A DNA stretch of 64,000 nucleotides from Saccharopolyspora flava (GTDB taxonomy: Bacteria; Actinomycetota; Actinomycetes; Mycobacteriales; Pseudonocardiaceae), in assembly GCF_900116135.1 (NCBI RefSeq), contig NZ_FOZX01000002.1, forward strand, positions 372,001-436,000, written 5' to 3'. How positions within the stretch are numbered: the stretch's first letter is position 1; each line of letters begins with the position of its first letter. Positions 31,549 to 42,073 of the stretch are shown piece by piece. A model generated the notes under the pieces. It was not told the origin of the DNA and searched no databases. It was given only the letters and a program-made list of their open reading frames with translations. A program made the position numbers and the translations under genes.

Positions 31549-31618
31549 GGACAGTTTTAGCCATAATTACCCATGATCAATGCCCGAAATGTCGGGACAA
31601 TTATGGCTAAAACTGTCC
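31549..31618. repeat. Family B inverted-repeat element, copy 2
   Basis: Perfect 20-base arms, GGACAGTTTTAGCCATAATT and its complement, enclose 30 bases starting ACCCATGATCAATG. The element fills the convergent gap between pth and the acyl-AMP ligase gene and ends one base before the ligase stop codon. It is the best-preserved of the three copies. Confidence 0.93.
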
Positions 31619-31619
31619 G

Positions 31620-33275
31620 CTAGTGACCCGGCACCAGCTCCGCAGTGGCCGCGCGGCGGAGCTTCCCCGAAGGGGTCTTCGGCAACGTCCCGGGCGGGAG
31701 GACGACGACCTCCGCCGGGCGCACGCCGACAACGTCGACGACGCGGGAGACGACCTCCTTGCGCAGCGCCTTCTCCGCCTCCTCCGAGCCCGCCCGCTTC
31801 GACTCCAGGACGATCGCGAAGCGCTCGCGCCTGCTCCCCGCCTCCAGCCGGACCGCCGCGGCGTTGCCGGCCCGCACGTCCGGGACCTCGCAGGCCGCGC
31901 GCTCGATGTCGACCGGGTAGATGTTGCGGCCACCCATGATGATCACGTCCTTGCGACGCCCGCAGATCACCACCTGACCGTCCGCCAGGTACCCCTCGTC
32001 GCCGGTGTCCAGCCAGCCCTCGGCGTCCTGCACCTCCCGCGGCCCGTCCACCGTGAGGTAGCCGGGGGTGACGGCCTCGCCGCGGATCCGCAGCCGCCCG
32101 ACCTGCCGGTCGCCCAGCACCCGCCCGTCGTCGTCGACGACGTCGACCTCCAAGCCGGGCAGCGGACGCCCCAGCAGCGCGAACCGACGCGCCCGCGGCG
32201 TGCCGGGATCGACCGGCTCGGCCACGTGCCGCTTCTCCAGGGACTCCGCGTCGACCGAGTCCGTCTCCACGCCCCGCCGCAGCGGCGCGAACGACACCGC
32301 CAGCGTCGCCTCGGCCATGCCGAACGCGCACACCATGCAGTCCGGTGCGAGCCCGAACCGCGCGCCCGCGTCGGTGAACTCCTGCGCGGCGGCCGGGTCG
32401 ATCGGCTCCGCGCCGTTGAGCGTGAACCGCAGGCTCGACAGGTCGAACTCCTCGTCGGTGCGCGCCATCCGGCGCCCCACCACCGCGTAGGCGAAGTTCG
32501 GCGCGGCGGTGACCGTGGCGCGGTACTTGCTGATCAGCTTCGGCCACAGCAGCGGTCCGGCCAAGAAGTCCGACGGCGTCACCTTGACCGTGGACATCCC
32601 GATCGCCATCGGCACGGTCAGGCAGCCGACCATCCCCATGTCGTGGAACAGCGGCAGCCACGACACCGCCACGTCCCGCTCCGGGTCGAGCTCGGCGGCG
32701 GTGACCATCGCGCGCAGGTTCGCGTGCAGGTTGCGGTGGGTGATCCGCACGGCCTTCGGGTCGGCGGTGGAGCCGCTGGTCAGCTGCAGCAGCGCGGTCG
32801 CGTCCTCGTCGACCTCGACGGGCGCGGGCAGCGGAGCGGTGTCGGCGTCGGCGAGCCCCGCGAGGTTCCGGTAGGCGATGCCGTTGTCCTCCAGGACCCC
32901 GCCGAGCTGCTCGAACGGCGGGCCGAGCAGCACCAGCCGCGCGCCGATCATCGACAGCACCTTGAGCGTGTCCTCGGCCCAGTGGCCGAGGTCGGTGCGC
33001 GGGGTCGGCTGGTGCAGCATCGTCACGCTGCCGCCGCCGAGCCACACCGCCTGCACGGCGGGCCCGATCAGGCCGGGATCGGCGGCGAGGATCGCGACGG
33101 CCGTGCCGGGCCGGAGCTGATCGCCCAGTCCGCCGGCCATCCGCAGCGCTTCGTCGTGCACCTGCGCCCACGTGCGGAACCGGGGCTCCTCGGGTTCTCC
33201 GGTGGTGAGGCCGCGAGCTCCCTCCCCGGAGTTCCGCCGGGCCGACGCCACCAAGGTCTCCACGAACCGACTCAT
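31620..33275 (-). CDS. Fatty-acyl-AMP ligase / acyl-CoA synthetase family protein (Rv1013/Pks16-like)
   Basis: An adenylate-forming enzyme of 551 residues that activates a fatty acid as acyl-AMP for transfer to CoA or an acyl carrier domain. Motifs: P-loop-like LTSGSTADPKAVRITHRNL near residue 175, AFGMAEATLA near 325, the A7-type LDTGDEGYLADGQVVICGRRKDVIIMGGRNIYPVDIE near 410-450, and the C-terminal lysine in LPKTPSGKLRR. It lacks carrier or other domains, so it acts alone. The position beside pth matches Rv1013 in M. tuberculosis. Whether the product is acyl-AMP or acyl-CoA cannot be decided from sequence reading alone. Confidence 0.9.
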   Translation of the reverse strand: MSRFVETLVASARRNSGEGARGLTTGEPEEPRFRTWAQVHDEALRMAGGLGDQLRPGTAVAILAADPGLIGPAVQAVWLGGGSVTMLHQPTPRTDLGHWAEDTLKVLSMIGARLVLLGPPFEQLGGVLEDNGIAYRNLAGLADADTAPLPAPVEVDEDATALLQLTSGSTADPKAVRITHRNLHANLRAMVTAAELDPERDVAVSWLPLFHDMGMVGCLTVPMAIGMSTVKVTPSDFLAGPLLWPKLISKYRATVTAAPNFAYAVVGRRMARTDEEFDLSSLRFTLNGAEPIDPAAAQEFTDAGARFGLAPDCMVCAFGMAEATLAVSFAPLRRGVETDSVDAESLEKRHVAEPVDPGTPRARRFALLGRPLPGLEVDVVDDDGRVLGDRQVGRLRIRGEAVTPGYLTVDGPREVQDAEGWLDTGDEGYLADGQVVICGRRKDVIIMGGRNIYPVDIERAACEVPDVRAGNAAAVRLEAGSRRERFAIVLESKRAGSEEAEKALRKEVVSRVVDVVGVRPAEVVVLPPGTLPKTPSGKLRRAATAELVPGH

Positions 33276-33341
33276 GTGACGCAGCTTACGCAGTGGGGCC
33301 TGTCGGGGCTCCTTTTCCGTAGCGGTGCGGGTAGCGGACCG

Positions 33342-35126
<1,785 letters not shown>

Positions 35127-35145
35127 CGAGTTTTCGACTACTCCG

Positions 35146-36111
35146 TCACGCGTGGACTTGGGGCGGGGTGGGGCGGTTGGCGGGTTCCTCGGAGAGGACC
35201 TTCGCCCCCGGCACAGGACCGTGCGCGACCCGGACGGTGCGGCACACGCCGGCACCGGAGAGCTCCGCGGCCACCCGCACCGCCTCCTCGGCGTCGGTGC
35301 ACAGGAAGGCGCAGGTCGGGCCGGAGCCGGAGACGATCCCGGCCAGCGCGCCCGCCTGCACGCCCGCGCGCAGCGTGCGGCGCAGGTTCGGGCGCAGCGA
35401 GACCGCCGCGGCCTGCAGGTCGTTGCCCAGCAGCAGCGCGAGCTGCCGGGGATCGCCGGAGGCCAGCGCCTCCAGCAGCGGCTCCACCTCGCCGATCCGG
35501 CCGTTGCCGTTGTCGGCGCGGAGCCGGTCGAGCTCGCCGTAGACGCCGGGAGTGCTCAAGCCCTCCTTGTCGAGGGCGATGACCCAGTGGAAGGTGTGGC
35601 GGGCCAGCACGGGCACGAGGCTCTCGCCGCGCCCGGTTCCCAGCGCGGTGCCGCCCTGCAGCGAGAACGGGACGTCGCTGCCGAGCTGGGCGGCGAGCTC
35701 GCTGAGCTCGTCGCGGCCGAGCTCCAGCCGCCACAGCTGGTTGACGGCCTGCAGCGCGGCGGCCGCGTCGGCGCTGCCCCCGGCCATGCCGCCGGCGACC
35801 GGGATGCCCTTGTTGATCGAGATGCGCAGGCCCGGGTCCTCCGGGTCGCGGCCGCTGTGCTCGGCCAGCAGCCGGACGGCCTTCCACGCGAGGTTCTCGG
35901 GGCCGGTGGGCACGGAGTCCGCCCCCTCGCCCTGGACCTCGAGGACCGGCTCGTCGGACGCCAGCACCGTGAGGTCGTCGGTCAGCGACAAGGCCTGGAA
36001 GACGGTGACCAGCTCGTGGTAGCCGTCCGGACGCGCGTCACCCACCGAGAGGTGGAGGTTCACCTTCGCCGGGACGCGGACGGTGATCGGTGTAGGAACC
36101 ACGGAGAGCAC
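35146..36111 (-). CDS. ispE: 4-diphosphocytidyl-2-C-methyl-D-erythritol kinase
   Basis: A GHMP-fold kinase of 321 residues in the MEP isoprenoid pathway; it phosphorylates CDP-methylerythritol. Seen are the substrate site [21 protein letters not shown] (Lys and His) near residue 15, the GHMP ATP loop [19 protein letters not shown] near 100 and the third motif [12 protein letters not shown] near 265. The GTG at 36111 is the longest start; a second GTG nine bases downstream is also possible. ksgA and ispE are neighbours in M. tuberculosis, but here a metNIQ operon and repeat cluster separate them. Confidence 0.96.
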   Translation of the reverse strand: MLSVVPTPITVRVPAKVNLHLSVGDARPDGYHELVTVFQALSLTDDLTVLASDEPVLEVQGEGADSVPTGPENLAWKAVRLLAEHSGRDPEDPGLRISINKGIPVAGGMAGGSADAAAALQAVNQLWRLELGRDELSELAAQLGSDVPFSLQGGTALGTGRGESLVPVLARHTFHWVIALDKEGLSTPGVYGELDRLRADNGNGRIGEVEPLLEALASGDPRQLALLLGNDLQAAAVSLRPNLRRTLRAGVQAGALAGIVSGSGPTCAFLCTDAEEAVRVAAELSGAGVCRTVRVAHGPVPGAKVLSEEPANRPTPPQVHA

Positions 36112-36209
36112 ACCAAGAGCCTACGTGCCCGGAGAACCCCACCGCCCACTTCCCTGCGCACACCGCCCCCGAACCCCGGCTCACCCACGATCAACCCGAC
36201 GGTCTCCCC

Positions 36210-36387
36210 CGATTACCGCCGTAATCCGGCCCCCGATTCCGGCGGTAATCCGGCACCCGATTACCGCCGTATTCCGGTACCCGATTACGGCGGTATTCCG
36301 GTGGCGGATTACGGCGGTAATCGGGTCTTCCCCGGGTGGAGGAACGGAATACGGCCGTAATCGGGGGTCCGATTACGGCCGTATTCG
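36210..36387. repeat. Family C palindrome cluster 2 (24-bp periodic)
   Basis: Seven 18-base units close to CGATTACCGCCGTAATCG start at 36210, 36234, 36258, 36282, 36306, 36346 and 36370. The steps are exactly 24 bases except for one of 40. Unit centres alternate CCGCCG, CGGCGG and CGGCCG. A 12-base tandem repeat (CGCGGGTCGCTC) follows at about 36396-36427. The cluster lies between the 5' end of ispE and the 3' end of metQ. Confidence 0.93.
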
Positions 36388-36425
36388 GGTCACCCCGCGG
36401 GTCGCTCCGCGGGTCGCTCCGCGGG

Positions 36426-37232
36426 TCAGGAGGCGGGGACGACGGCGACGCCGCCCCACTTCTGGTTGATGAAGTCCTTGACCTGCTGGCTGCGGAGGAG
36501 CTCTGCGAGCTTGAGGATCCGCGGGTCCTTGGCCAGGGCCGGGGTGGTGACCAGGCCGTTGGCGTAGGGGTTGCCCTGCGCGTTCTCCACCAGCAGCGGG
36601 TTCGTCAGCTTCGCCTTGATCGCGTAGTTGCCGTTGACCACCGCGGCGGCGGCGTCGTCGACCGAGCGCGGCAGCTGGTCCGGGGAGAGGTCCTTGAGCT
36701 GCAGGTGCTTCGGGTTCTCGGCGATCGCGGCGTCCAGCCGGGTGCCGACGCCGGCGTCGGGCTTGAGCTTGATCAGCCCGCCCTGCTCCAGCAGCTTCAG
36801 GCCGCGGAACTGGTTGGCCGGGTCGTTGGACAGCGTCACCGCGGCCCCGTCGGGCAGCTCGGCCGGCGACTTGACCTGCTTGGAGTACATCGCCAGCGGC
36901 TCCAGGTGCACCGGCGTGACCCAGGCGAAGTCGCCGCCGCGCTGCTTGCGGTACTCGTCCAGGTAGGGCTGGTGCTGGAAGTAGTTGGCGTCGAGCTCGC
37001 CGTGGGCGACGGCCTCGTTGGGCCGGTTGTAGTCGTCGAACTTCTCGATCTCGAGGTCGATCCCGGCCTGCTCGGCCAGGTTGTCGTCGACGTACTGCAG
37101 GATCTCGCCGTGCGGGGTCGGGCTGACGCCGATCCGCAGCGGGGCGTTGGGGTCTTCGGCGGCGGAACCACCACCGCAGGCGGCCAGCAGCACTCCGGCG
37201 GAGGCGAGGAGTGCGGCGAAGCGCACACGCAT
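36426..37232 (-). CDS. metQ: Methionine ABC importer substrate-binding lipoprotein (MetQ/NlpA family)
   Basis: A protein of 268 residues with a lipoprotein signal (FAALLASAGVLLAAC, lipobox LLAAC). The mature part follows MetQ: 'PLRIGVSPTPHGEILQYVDDNL', 'IEKFDDYNRPNEAVAHGELDANYFQHQPYLDEY', 'EPLAMYSKQVKSPAELPDGAAVTLSNDPANQFRGLKLLE'. It captures methionine outside the membrane for the MetI-MetN channel. The last gene of the metNIQ operon, 91 bases after metI. Transcripts begin at an S-box riboswitch upstream of metN, consistent with methionine rather than another ligand. Confidence 0.94.
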   Translation of the reverse strand: MRVRFAALLASAGVLLAACGGGSAAEDPNAPLRIGVSPTPHGEILQYVDDNLAEQAGIDLEIEKFDDYNRPNEAVAHGELDANYFQHQPYLDEYRKQRGGDFAWVTPVHLEPLAMYSKQVKSPAELPDGAAVTLSNDPANQFRGLKLLEQGGLIKLKPDAGVGTRLDAAIAENPKHLQLKDLSPDQLPRSVDDAAAAVVNGNYAIKAKLTNPLLVENAQGNPYANGLVTTPALAKDPRILKLAELLRSQQVKDFINQKWGGVAVVPAS

Positions 37233-37323
37233 GTCGTGCGTCCTTTCGGTACGAGCCTGGTTTTTCAGGCAGGAAGGGGTAGCGCACCGTCCTCGTGAGA
37301 CGGGTGCGCTCGAACGGGGTTGG

Positions 37324-38007
37324 TCAGCCGGCGGCGGTGCGCCGGCGATCGACGAGCTTGGCGGTGCGGTCGGTGATCAGCTGCATCCCGAAGGCCAGCA
37401 CGCCCAGGACCAGGACCGATCCCCACAGGATCCGGTCGTCGTAGCCCTGGTAGCCGTCCTGGATCGCGGTGGAGCCCAGCCCGCCGCCGCCGATGGCACC
37501 GGCCATCGCGGCGTAGCCGATCAGCGCCACGGCGGTGACGCCGACGGCGCCGACCAGCGCCGCCCGGGCTTCCCCGAGCAGCACCGTCCACACGATCCGC
37601 AGCCTGCTGGATCCGGTCGTGATCGCGGCTTCGACGACGGTGAACCCGACTTCGCGCAGCGCGTTCTGCGTCAGCCGCGCGAAGAACGGGATCGCGCCGA
37701 TGGTCAGCGGGACGATCACCGCGCTGCTGCCGATCGAGGTTCCGATCAGCAGCCGGGTGAACGACGCGAGGATCACCAGCAGCACCACGAAGGGCACCGA
37801 GCGCACCACGTCCACGATCACGCCGAGCACCTTGTTGAGCACCGGTTTGGGGTTCAGCCCGACCGGTGAGGTCAGGTGCAGCAGCACACCCAGCGGCAAC
37901 CCGCCGACCACGGCCAGCGCGGTCGCCACCAGCACCATGTAAAGCGTTTCGAGCGTTGCTTCGCCCAGTAGTTCGCCGACCTCCGACCAGGGGGTCACAT
38001 CAGTCAC
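37324..38007 (-). CDS. metI: Methionine ABC importer permease
   Basis: A 227-residue permease with five likely membrane segments. The ATPase-coupling loop VVEAAITTGSSRLRIVWTVLLGEA and the C-terminal 'AMAGAIGGGGLGSTAIQDGYQGY' are MetI hallmarks. The GTG start overlaps the metN stop by four bases (GTGA), so it is translationally coupled. It forms a homodimeric channel with MetN and MetQ. Confidence 0.95.
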   Translation of the reverse strand: MTDVTPWSEVGELLGEATLETLYMVLVATALAVVGGLPLGVLLHLTSPVGLNPKPVLNKVLGVIVDVVRSVPFVVLLVILASFTRLLIGTSIGSSAVIVPLTIGAIPFFARLTQNALREVGFTVVEAAITTGSSRLRIVWTVLLGEARAALVGAVGVTAVALIGYAAMAGAIGGGGLGSTAIQDGYQGYDDRILWGSVLVLGVLAFGMQLITDRTAKLVDRRRTAAG

Positions 38008-39026
38008 GCAGCAGCAACTCCGTCAACGCTCACCGGGGCGCGCCGAACGTGCGCGTCCCGATCGATCATCCACTTCAGCGCCGCCTCGGAACGCTCACCG
38101 GTGAGGCCGATCTTGAACTTGGCGACCGGGGTGTCGCCGAGGCGGGTCAGGCCACCACCGAGGATCGCCAGGTCGACGGCGAACCGGTTGGAGGCCTCGG
38201 GGAGCAGCGCTCCCACGGCGGCGAAGCCGACCAGGACGACCTCGGCGACCACGTCGTGGCGGCCGGAGGTCGGGCGCAGCTGGTCGGCCTGGTCCGTTTC
38301 GGGCAGCAGGGTGCCGCTGATCCTGCTGGTGGGTTCGGCGACCAGGTCCAGGACCTTGCCCTGCTCGACGACCTGGCCGTCCTCCAGCACCGCGACGTCG
38401 TCGGCGAGCTTGCGCACCACCGCCATGTCGTGGGTGACCACCAGGACGGTGACGCCGAGCTCGGCCCGCGCGCGGTCCAGGACGGTCAGCACCGAGTCGG
38501 TGGTGGACGGGTCCAGCGCGGAGGTCGGCTCGTCGGCCAGCAGCACCGAGGGCTTGGCGGCCAGCGCGCGGGCGACCGCGATCCGCTGGCGCTGCCCGCC
38601 GGAGAGCTGGTCGGGGTACACGGAGGCCTTGTCGGTCAGCCCGACCAGGTCGAGGAGTTCGCCGACGCGCTGGCGGCGCTGCGGCCCGCCGATGCCGGCG
38701 GCCTCCAGCGGCAGCGCCACGTTGCCGGCGGCGGTGCGCTGGCGCAGCAGCGAATCCCCTTGCGGCACAACGCCGATCTGCCTGCGCGCGGCGCGCAGGG
38801 CCTTGCCGTCCAGGGACACCAGGTCGGTGCCGTCGACGCGGATGGCGCCGCTGTCGGGCTTCTCCAGCAGCGCGATGCACCGCGCCAGGGTCGACTTCCC
38901 CGCGCCGCTCGGGCCGACCACGCCGACGACCGAACCCGGGTTGACCTCCATGGACACGCCGTCGAGGGCGCGAACGGTGCTGCCGTTGTGCTGGAAGGAC
39001 TTGGTCAGGTTCTCAACAGAGATCAC
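38004..39026 (-). CDS. metN: Methionine ABC importer ATP-binding protein
   Basis: A 340-residue ATPase. Walker A is GPSGAGKSTLARC, the signature [15 protein letters not shown] and Walker B LLADEPTSALD; the switch is VVTHDM. The C-terminal 90 residues are the NIL domain, which binds methionine and inhibits transport when the amino acid is abundant ('EVVLVGFAAVGALLPEASNRFAVDLAILGGGL'). The GTG at 39026 (MISVENLTKSF) has GGAG six bases upstream; a GTG at 39038 adds four residues and overlaps that site. First metNIQ structural gene, 95 bases after the small ORF that follows the riboswitch. Confidence 0.95.
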   Translation of the reverse strand: MISVENLTKSFQHNGSTVRALDGVSMEVNPGSVVGVVGPSGAGKSTLARCIALLEKPDSGAIRVDGTDLVSLDGKALRAARRQIGVVPQGDSLLRQRTAAGNVALPLEAAGIGGPQRRQRVGELLDLVGLTDKASVYPDQLSGGQRQRIAVARALAAKPSVLLADEPTSALDPSTTDSVLTVLDRARAELGVTVLVVTHDMAVVRKLADDVAVLEDGQVVEQGKVLDLVAEPTSRISGTLLPETDQADQLRPTSGRHDVVAEVVLVGFAAVGALLPEASNRFAVDLAILGGGLTRLGDTPVAKFKIGLTGERSEAALKWMIDRDAHVRRAPVSVDGVAAA

Positions 39027-39120
39027 GATCTGCTCCACATCAGCTCGCGACGGCCGCGCCCGCGTTCGGGCAGCAGCCAGGGGGAACTTCTCGGGAAGGA
39101 AAAAGGGGAAGAGGACCGGG

Positions 39121-39264
39121 TCACATCTCGCGACGACAGGCGCAGGTCGTGCGCCGCCCGTGGTCGATGACCCGCCGCTGCGTGAGCAGTTCCCGGATGT
39201 GGGGTACCTCGAACCGGACGTCGCCGGAGGCAGGCAGGTTCGCTAACCGCGCGTTGGAATCCAC
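39121..39264 (-). CDS. 47-codon small ORF between the SAM riboswitch and metN
   Basis: A short frame from GTG 39264 to TGA 39121, not previously assigned. The product begins VDSNARLANLPASGDVRFEV, continues with 'PHIRELLTQRRVIDHGRR' and ends with the cysteine pair TTCACRREM. A GGAG sits five bases before the GTG, and its GG belongs to GATGG, the 3' arm of riboswitch helix P1. Ligand binding would therefore hide the ribosome site. It is not a shadow of another gene: the opposite-strand frame has no start signal and no family. It may be a regulated small protein or a leader peptide for metNIQ. CxC suggests metal or redox chemistry, but that is only inference. Confidence 0.6.
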   Translation of the reverse strand: MDSNARLANLPASGDVRFEVPHIRELLTQRRVIDHGRRTTCACRREM

Positions 39265-39271
39265 AGCTACT

Positions 39272-39355
39272 CCATCGGTCCTGGCGTTAGCACCTGCCCG
39301 CGTCGGGTGGTTGCTGCGGCGTCAACAAGCCAGGTCTCTCGGCCGCTCGGGATGG
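39272..39355 (-). promoter_or_regulatory. SAM riboswitch (S-box type) controlling the small ORF-metNIQ operon
   Basis: Read on the minus strand, the segment shows the S-box order. Helix P1 is CCATC/GATGG, then GAGCGGCCGAGAGACCTGGC matching the GAGnGGnnGAGgGACtGGC consensus. TTGTTGACGCC-type P2 follows, then GCAGCAACC, a P3 hairpin ACC-CCCG-ACG-CGGG-GGT, and GGTGCTAA. Helix P4 of classical SAM-I is not obvious, which resembles the SAM-I/IV variant found in actinobacteria. No U-tract terminator follows, so control is probably translational. It is fitting for a methionine importer. Confidence 0.85.
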
Positions 39356-39532
39356 ATTTCCCGAATAGTAGACCCCATCGACAGGGTCAGGCGCAAGCTG
39401 ATAGCCGTCACAGACCGAAATCGTTTGACAGATCACATACCTGGTGGAGCGGGAATTTTTCCGCGCGGGGTGGTGTTTTGATCACCCTCGGTGATGTCGC
39501 GGCGCGTGTGCGCAAGCCGCCGGACGAGTGGT

Positions 39533-40402
39533 TCAGCTCGGCGAGCCGGTGGACGCGACCTCCGCGATCCGGGCGAAATCGGCGATCCGCAACTGCTCCC
39601 CGCGCGCCATCGGATCGACCCCGGCCGCGCGCAGCAGCTCCTCCGCACGCGCCGCCGAACCGGCCCAGCCGGACAGCGCGCCCCGCAGCGCCTTGCGCCG
39701 CTGCGCGAACGCGGCGTCCACCACGCGGAAGACGTCCTCCCGCGCCGCGCTGGACGGCGGGTCGACGCGCTCGAAGGCGACCAGCCCGGAATCGACGTTG
39801 GGCACCGGCCAGAACACCTTGCGCGGCACCGGTCCCGCGCGGCGCACGTCGGCGTACCACGCCGCTTTCGCGCTCGGCACGCCGTAGACGCGGCTGCCGG
39901 GCTCGGCGGCCATCCGCTCGGCGACCTCCGACTGCACCATGACCAGTCCGTGCCGCAGGCTCGGCAGCTCGGCGAGCAGGTGCAGCACGACCGGCACGGC
40001 GACGTTGTAGGGCAGGTTGGCGACCAGCGCGGTCGGCGGCTCCGGGAAGTCCTCGGCGCGCACCTTCAGCGCGTCGGCGGGCAGCACGGTCAGCCGGTCG
40101 GCCAGCCGCGGCGCGAATTCGCGCGCGGTGCGCGGCAGCCGCTCGGCGAGCACCGGGTCGATCTCCACGGCGGTGACGGCACCGGCGGCCGGGAGCAGCG
40201 CGAGCGTCAACGAGCCCAGCCCCGGGCCGACCTCCAGCGCGACGTCGTCCGCGCCGACCTCGGCGGCCGAGACGATCCGGCGCACCGTGTTCGGGTCGTG
40301 CACGAAGTTCTGCCCGAGCTTCTTGGTCGGCTTGATGCCGAGCTCGTCGGCCAGCCGACGCACGTCGGCCGGTCCCAGCAAAGACGCCCCCTGCTCATCC
40401 AC
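39533..40402 (-). CDS. rsmA: 16S rRNA dimethyladenosine transferase
   Basis: KsgA/RsmA dimethylates two adjacent adenines in helix 45 of 16S rRNA; loss gives kasugamycin resistance. 289 residues. The N-terminal signature [18 protein letters not shown] motif [18 protein letters not shown], the acidic loop [11 protein letters not shown], and the catalytic [15 protein letters not shown] (NLPY) are all visible. The GTG at 40402 is used. It follows rpfB on the same strand and precedes the metNIQ leader. In M. tuberculosis ksgA lies between rpfB and ispE. Confidence 0.96.
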   Translation of the reverse strand: MDEQGASLLGPADVRRLADELGIKPTKKLGQNFVHDPNTVRRIVSAAEVGADDVALEVGPGLGSLTLALLPAAGAVTAVEIDPVLAERLPRTAREFAPRLADRLTVLPADALKVRAEDFPEPPTALVANLPYNVAVPVVLHLLAELPSLRHGLVMVQSEVAERMAAEPGSRVYGVPSAKAAWYADVRRAGPVPRKVFWPVPNVDSGLVAFERVDPPSSAAREDVFRVVDAAFAQRRKALRGALSGWAGSAARAEELLRAAGVDPMARGEQLRIADFARIAEVASTGSPS

Positions 40403-40456
40403 GCCGATGAACCTACCCGCGCCGATTTCGCGAGGTCAGCGGGGGTGATGCAAGAA

Positions 40457-40482
40457 GGCACCCGCCGAAGTCGGCGGGTGCC
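40457..40482 (-). terminator. Terminator after rpfB
   Basis: A perfect 12-bp stem, GGCACCCGCCGA with its complement, and a two-base loop. It lies 20 bases beyond the rpfB stop on the minus strand and ahead of ksgA. Confidence 0.75.
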
Positions 40483-40502
40483 TCCAGGAAAGCGATCTCA
40501 GC

Positions 40503-41999
40503 TCAGTCGAGACCGAGCTTCGACGAGCAGGACGGCCAGGCCCCGTAGCTGCCGCCGCGGGCGGCGCGGACCTTCTCGGCCACCGCGATCTGCTGCTCGC
40601 GGCTGGCCTGGTGCGGGTACGGGGCGTACTGGTCGCCGCCGTAGGCGTCCCAGGTGGACTTGTCGAACTGCAGCCCGCCGTAGTAGCCGTTGCCGCTGTT
40701 CATGGCCCAGTTGCCGGTCGCCTCGCACTGGACGAGCTTGTCCCAGACACCGCTGTTGGGCGCGGGCTTGCCACCGACGCGGACGACCTTCTCGACCGGC
40801 TGCTTGGTGACCTTCTCGTCGACGACCTCGCGGCCGGACTCGTCACCGTTGACCTTGGTGACCCGGGTGAACTGGATCTTCTCGCCGGCCTCGCCGGGAG
40901 ACTCGACCCGCTCCTCGCCCTTGAACATCGAGTTGTCGACGATCTCGCGGACCGGCGGCTGGATCGGCACGGTCACGCTGACCACGGAGCTCTGCGTGCG
41001 GTCGATGCGCACCTCGGCGCCGGTGACCAGCTTCGCGTCGGAGCCCGGGGTGACCTTGTCGTCCGGGCCGAGCTTGAGCTTCTGCTCCTTGACCAGCTCA
41101 TCGATGTTGGCCGCGGTGGTGCTCAGCTGCTTCGGCGCACCGCCGCCGTCGATGAGGGTGATGTCCTTCTTGGTGCGGACCGACAGCTCCATGCCCTGCT
41201 CGGGCACCGGCATGTTCCGGTCGGCGTTGAGGACGGCGCCGTCGGCGTTGACGCCGAGCTGGCGCAGGGCCTGCTCGACGGTCACCGAGCGGACCCACTC
41301 CTCGCGGACGTCGCCGTCCACGTTGAGCTTGATCAGGCGACCGCGGTCGAGGGTGATGGTCTCGCCGTGGCCGACCTCGGCCTGCGGCGACGGGCTCAGC
41401 GCGTCGTGCGGGCCGACGGTGATGCCCTGGTCCTCCAGGACCTCGCCCACGGTGTTGTCGTAGGTGCTGACGGTCTTCTCCTGACCGTCCACCTCGACCG
41501 TGACCGACTTGTCCATCGCGGCGGCCGCGCCGCCGGTGCCGGTCAGCGACAGCAGCACACCGGCCACCGCGCCCTTGAGGAAGCGGCGCTTCCAGGCGGT
41601 CATGCCCTCGGCGACCTGCTGCGGGGGCAGCGCACCGGCGGCGTCGCCCTCGGGCATCGCCTCGAGGAAGTCCATCGGGGGCAGGACGGTGGTCTCGGCG
41701 TTGATCAGCCGGATGACCTCGTCCACGTCGATCTCGGCGGTCGCCAGCACGTCCTCGGCGTCGGGGCCGAGCACGTCGTAGACGTCCTGCGCGGTGATCT
41801 CGAAGCCACCGGGCGGGAAGCTCGGGTGCTCTTCGGACCACTGCTGGTCCGGGCGGTCGAGCAGGCCTACCGCGGTCTGCTGCGCGGTCGGCTGGACCGG
41901 GGTGAACCAGTCGGTCGCCGCATCGAAGGAATCGGCCCAGTAGCCGTCGTTCCGCGGGGTCGCGAAACCGGCATGGCTGGGCTCGCCACGTCCGTTCAC
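40503..41999 (-). CDS. rpfB: Resuscitation-promoting factor RpfB
   Basis: A muralytic enzyme of 498 residues that helps dormant cells resume growth. A 137-residue acidic cytoplasmic N-terminus precedes a membrane anchor near residues 140-162 ([20 protein letters not shown]). Three DUF348 repeats follow ('[30 protein letters not shown]', '[13 protein letters not shown]...', 'ITLIDGG...'), then a G5 domain with its conserved glycines ('[31 protein letters not shown]'). The C-terminal Rpf catalytic domain is '[28 protein letters not shown]', with the catalytic Glu in QCEATGNW. The start GTG overlaps the stop of an upstream 25-codon ORF. The long N-terminal domain is unlike mycobacterial RpfB. 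Confidence 0.95.
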   Translation of the reverse strand: MNGRGEPSHAGFATPRNDGYWADSFDAATDWFTPVQPTAQQTAVGLLDRPDQQWSEEHPSFPPGGFEITAQDVYDVLGPDAEDVLATAEIDVDEVIRLINAETTVLPPMDFLEAMPEGDAAGALPPQQVAEGMTAWKRRFLKGAVAGVLLSLTGTGGAAAAMDKSVTVEVDGQEKTVSTYDNTVGEVLEDQGITVGPHDALSPSPQAEVGHGETITLDRGRLIKLNVDGDVREEWVRSVTVEQALRQLGVNADGAVLNADRNMPVPEQGMELSVRTKKDITLIDGGGAPKQLSTTAANIDELVKEQKLKLGPDDKVTPGSDAKLVTGAEVRIDRTQSSVVSVTVPIQPPVREIVDNSMFKGEERVESPGEAGEKIQFTRVTKVNGDESGREVVDEKVTKQPVEKVVRVGGKPAPNSGVWDKLVQCEATGNWAMNSGNGYYGGLQFDKSTWDAYGGDQYAPYPHQASREQQIAVAEKVRAARGGSYGAWPSCSSKLGLD

Positions 42000-42073
42000 A
42001 GGGTCGTTACCTCCCGAAGGCGCAAAGTCGCGTCCGCGACGTGGAGAACGTGAGAACCGTTGGGCGAGTTCAT
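41996..42073 (-). CDS. 25-codon upstream ORF overlapping the rpfB start
   Basis: An ATG at 42073 is preceded by the strong site GAGGAG four to five bases upstream and encodes [20 protein letters not shown] followed by five residues and TGA. The stop overlaps the rpfB GTG as GTGA, so ribosomes finishing this ORF could reinitiate at rpfB. A second ribosome site, GGGAGG, lies ten bases before the rpfB start. A longer in-frame start at 42190 has no ribosome site. Function is probably regulatory (translational coupling). The peptide has no family I recognise. Confidence 0.5.
   Translation of the reverse strand: MNSPNGSHVLHVADATLRLREVTTL

Noticed and set aside
36210..36387. CRISPR array
   Set aside because: Repeats are 18-bp palindromes with only 6-bp spacers, far too short for CRISPR spacers, and no cas genes are present.
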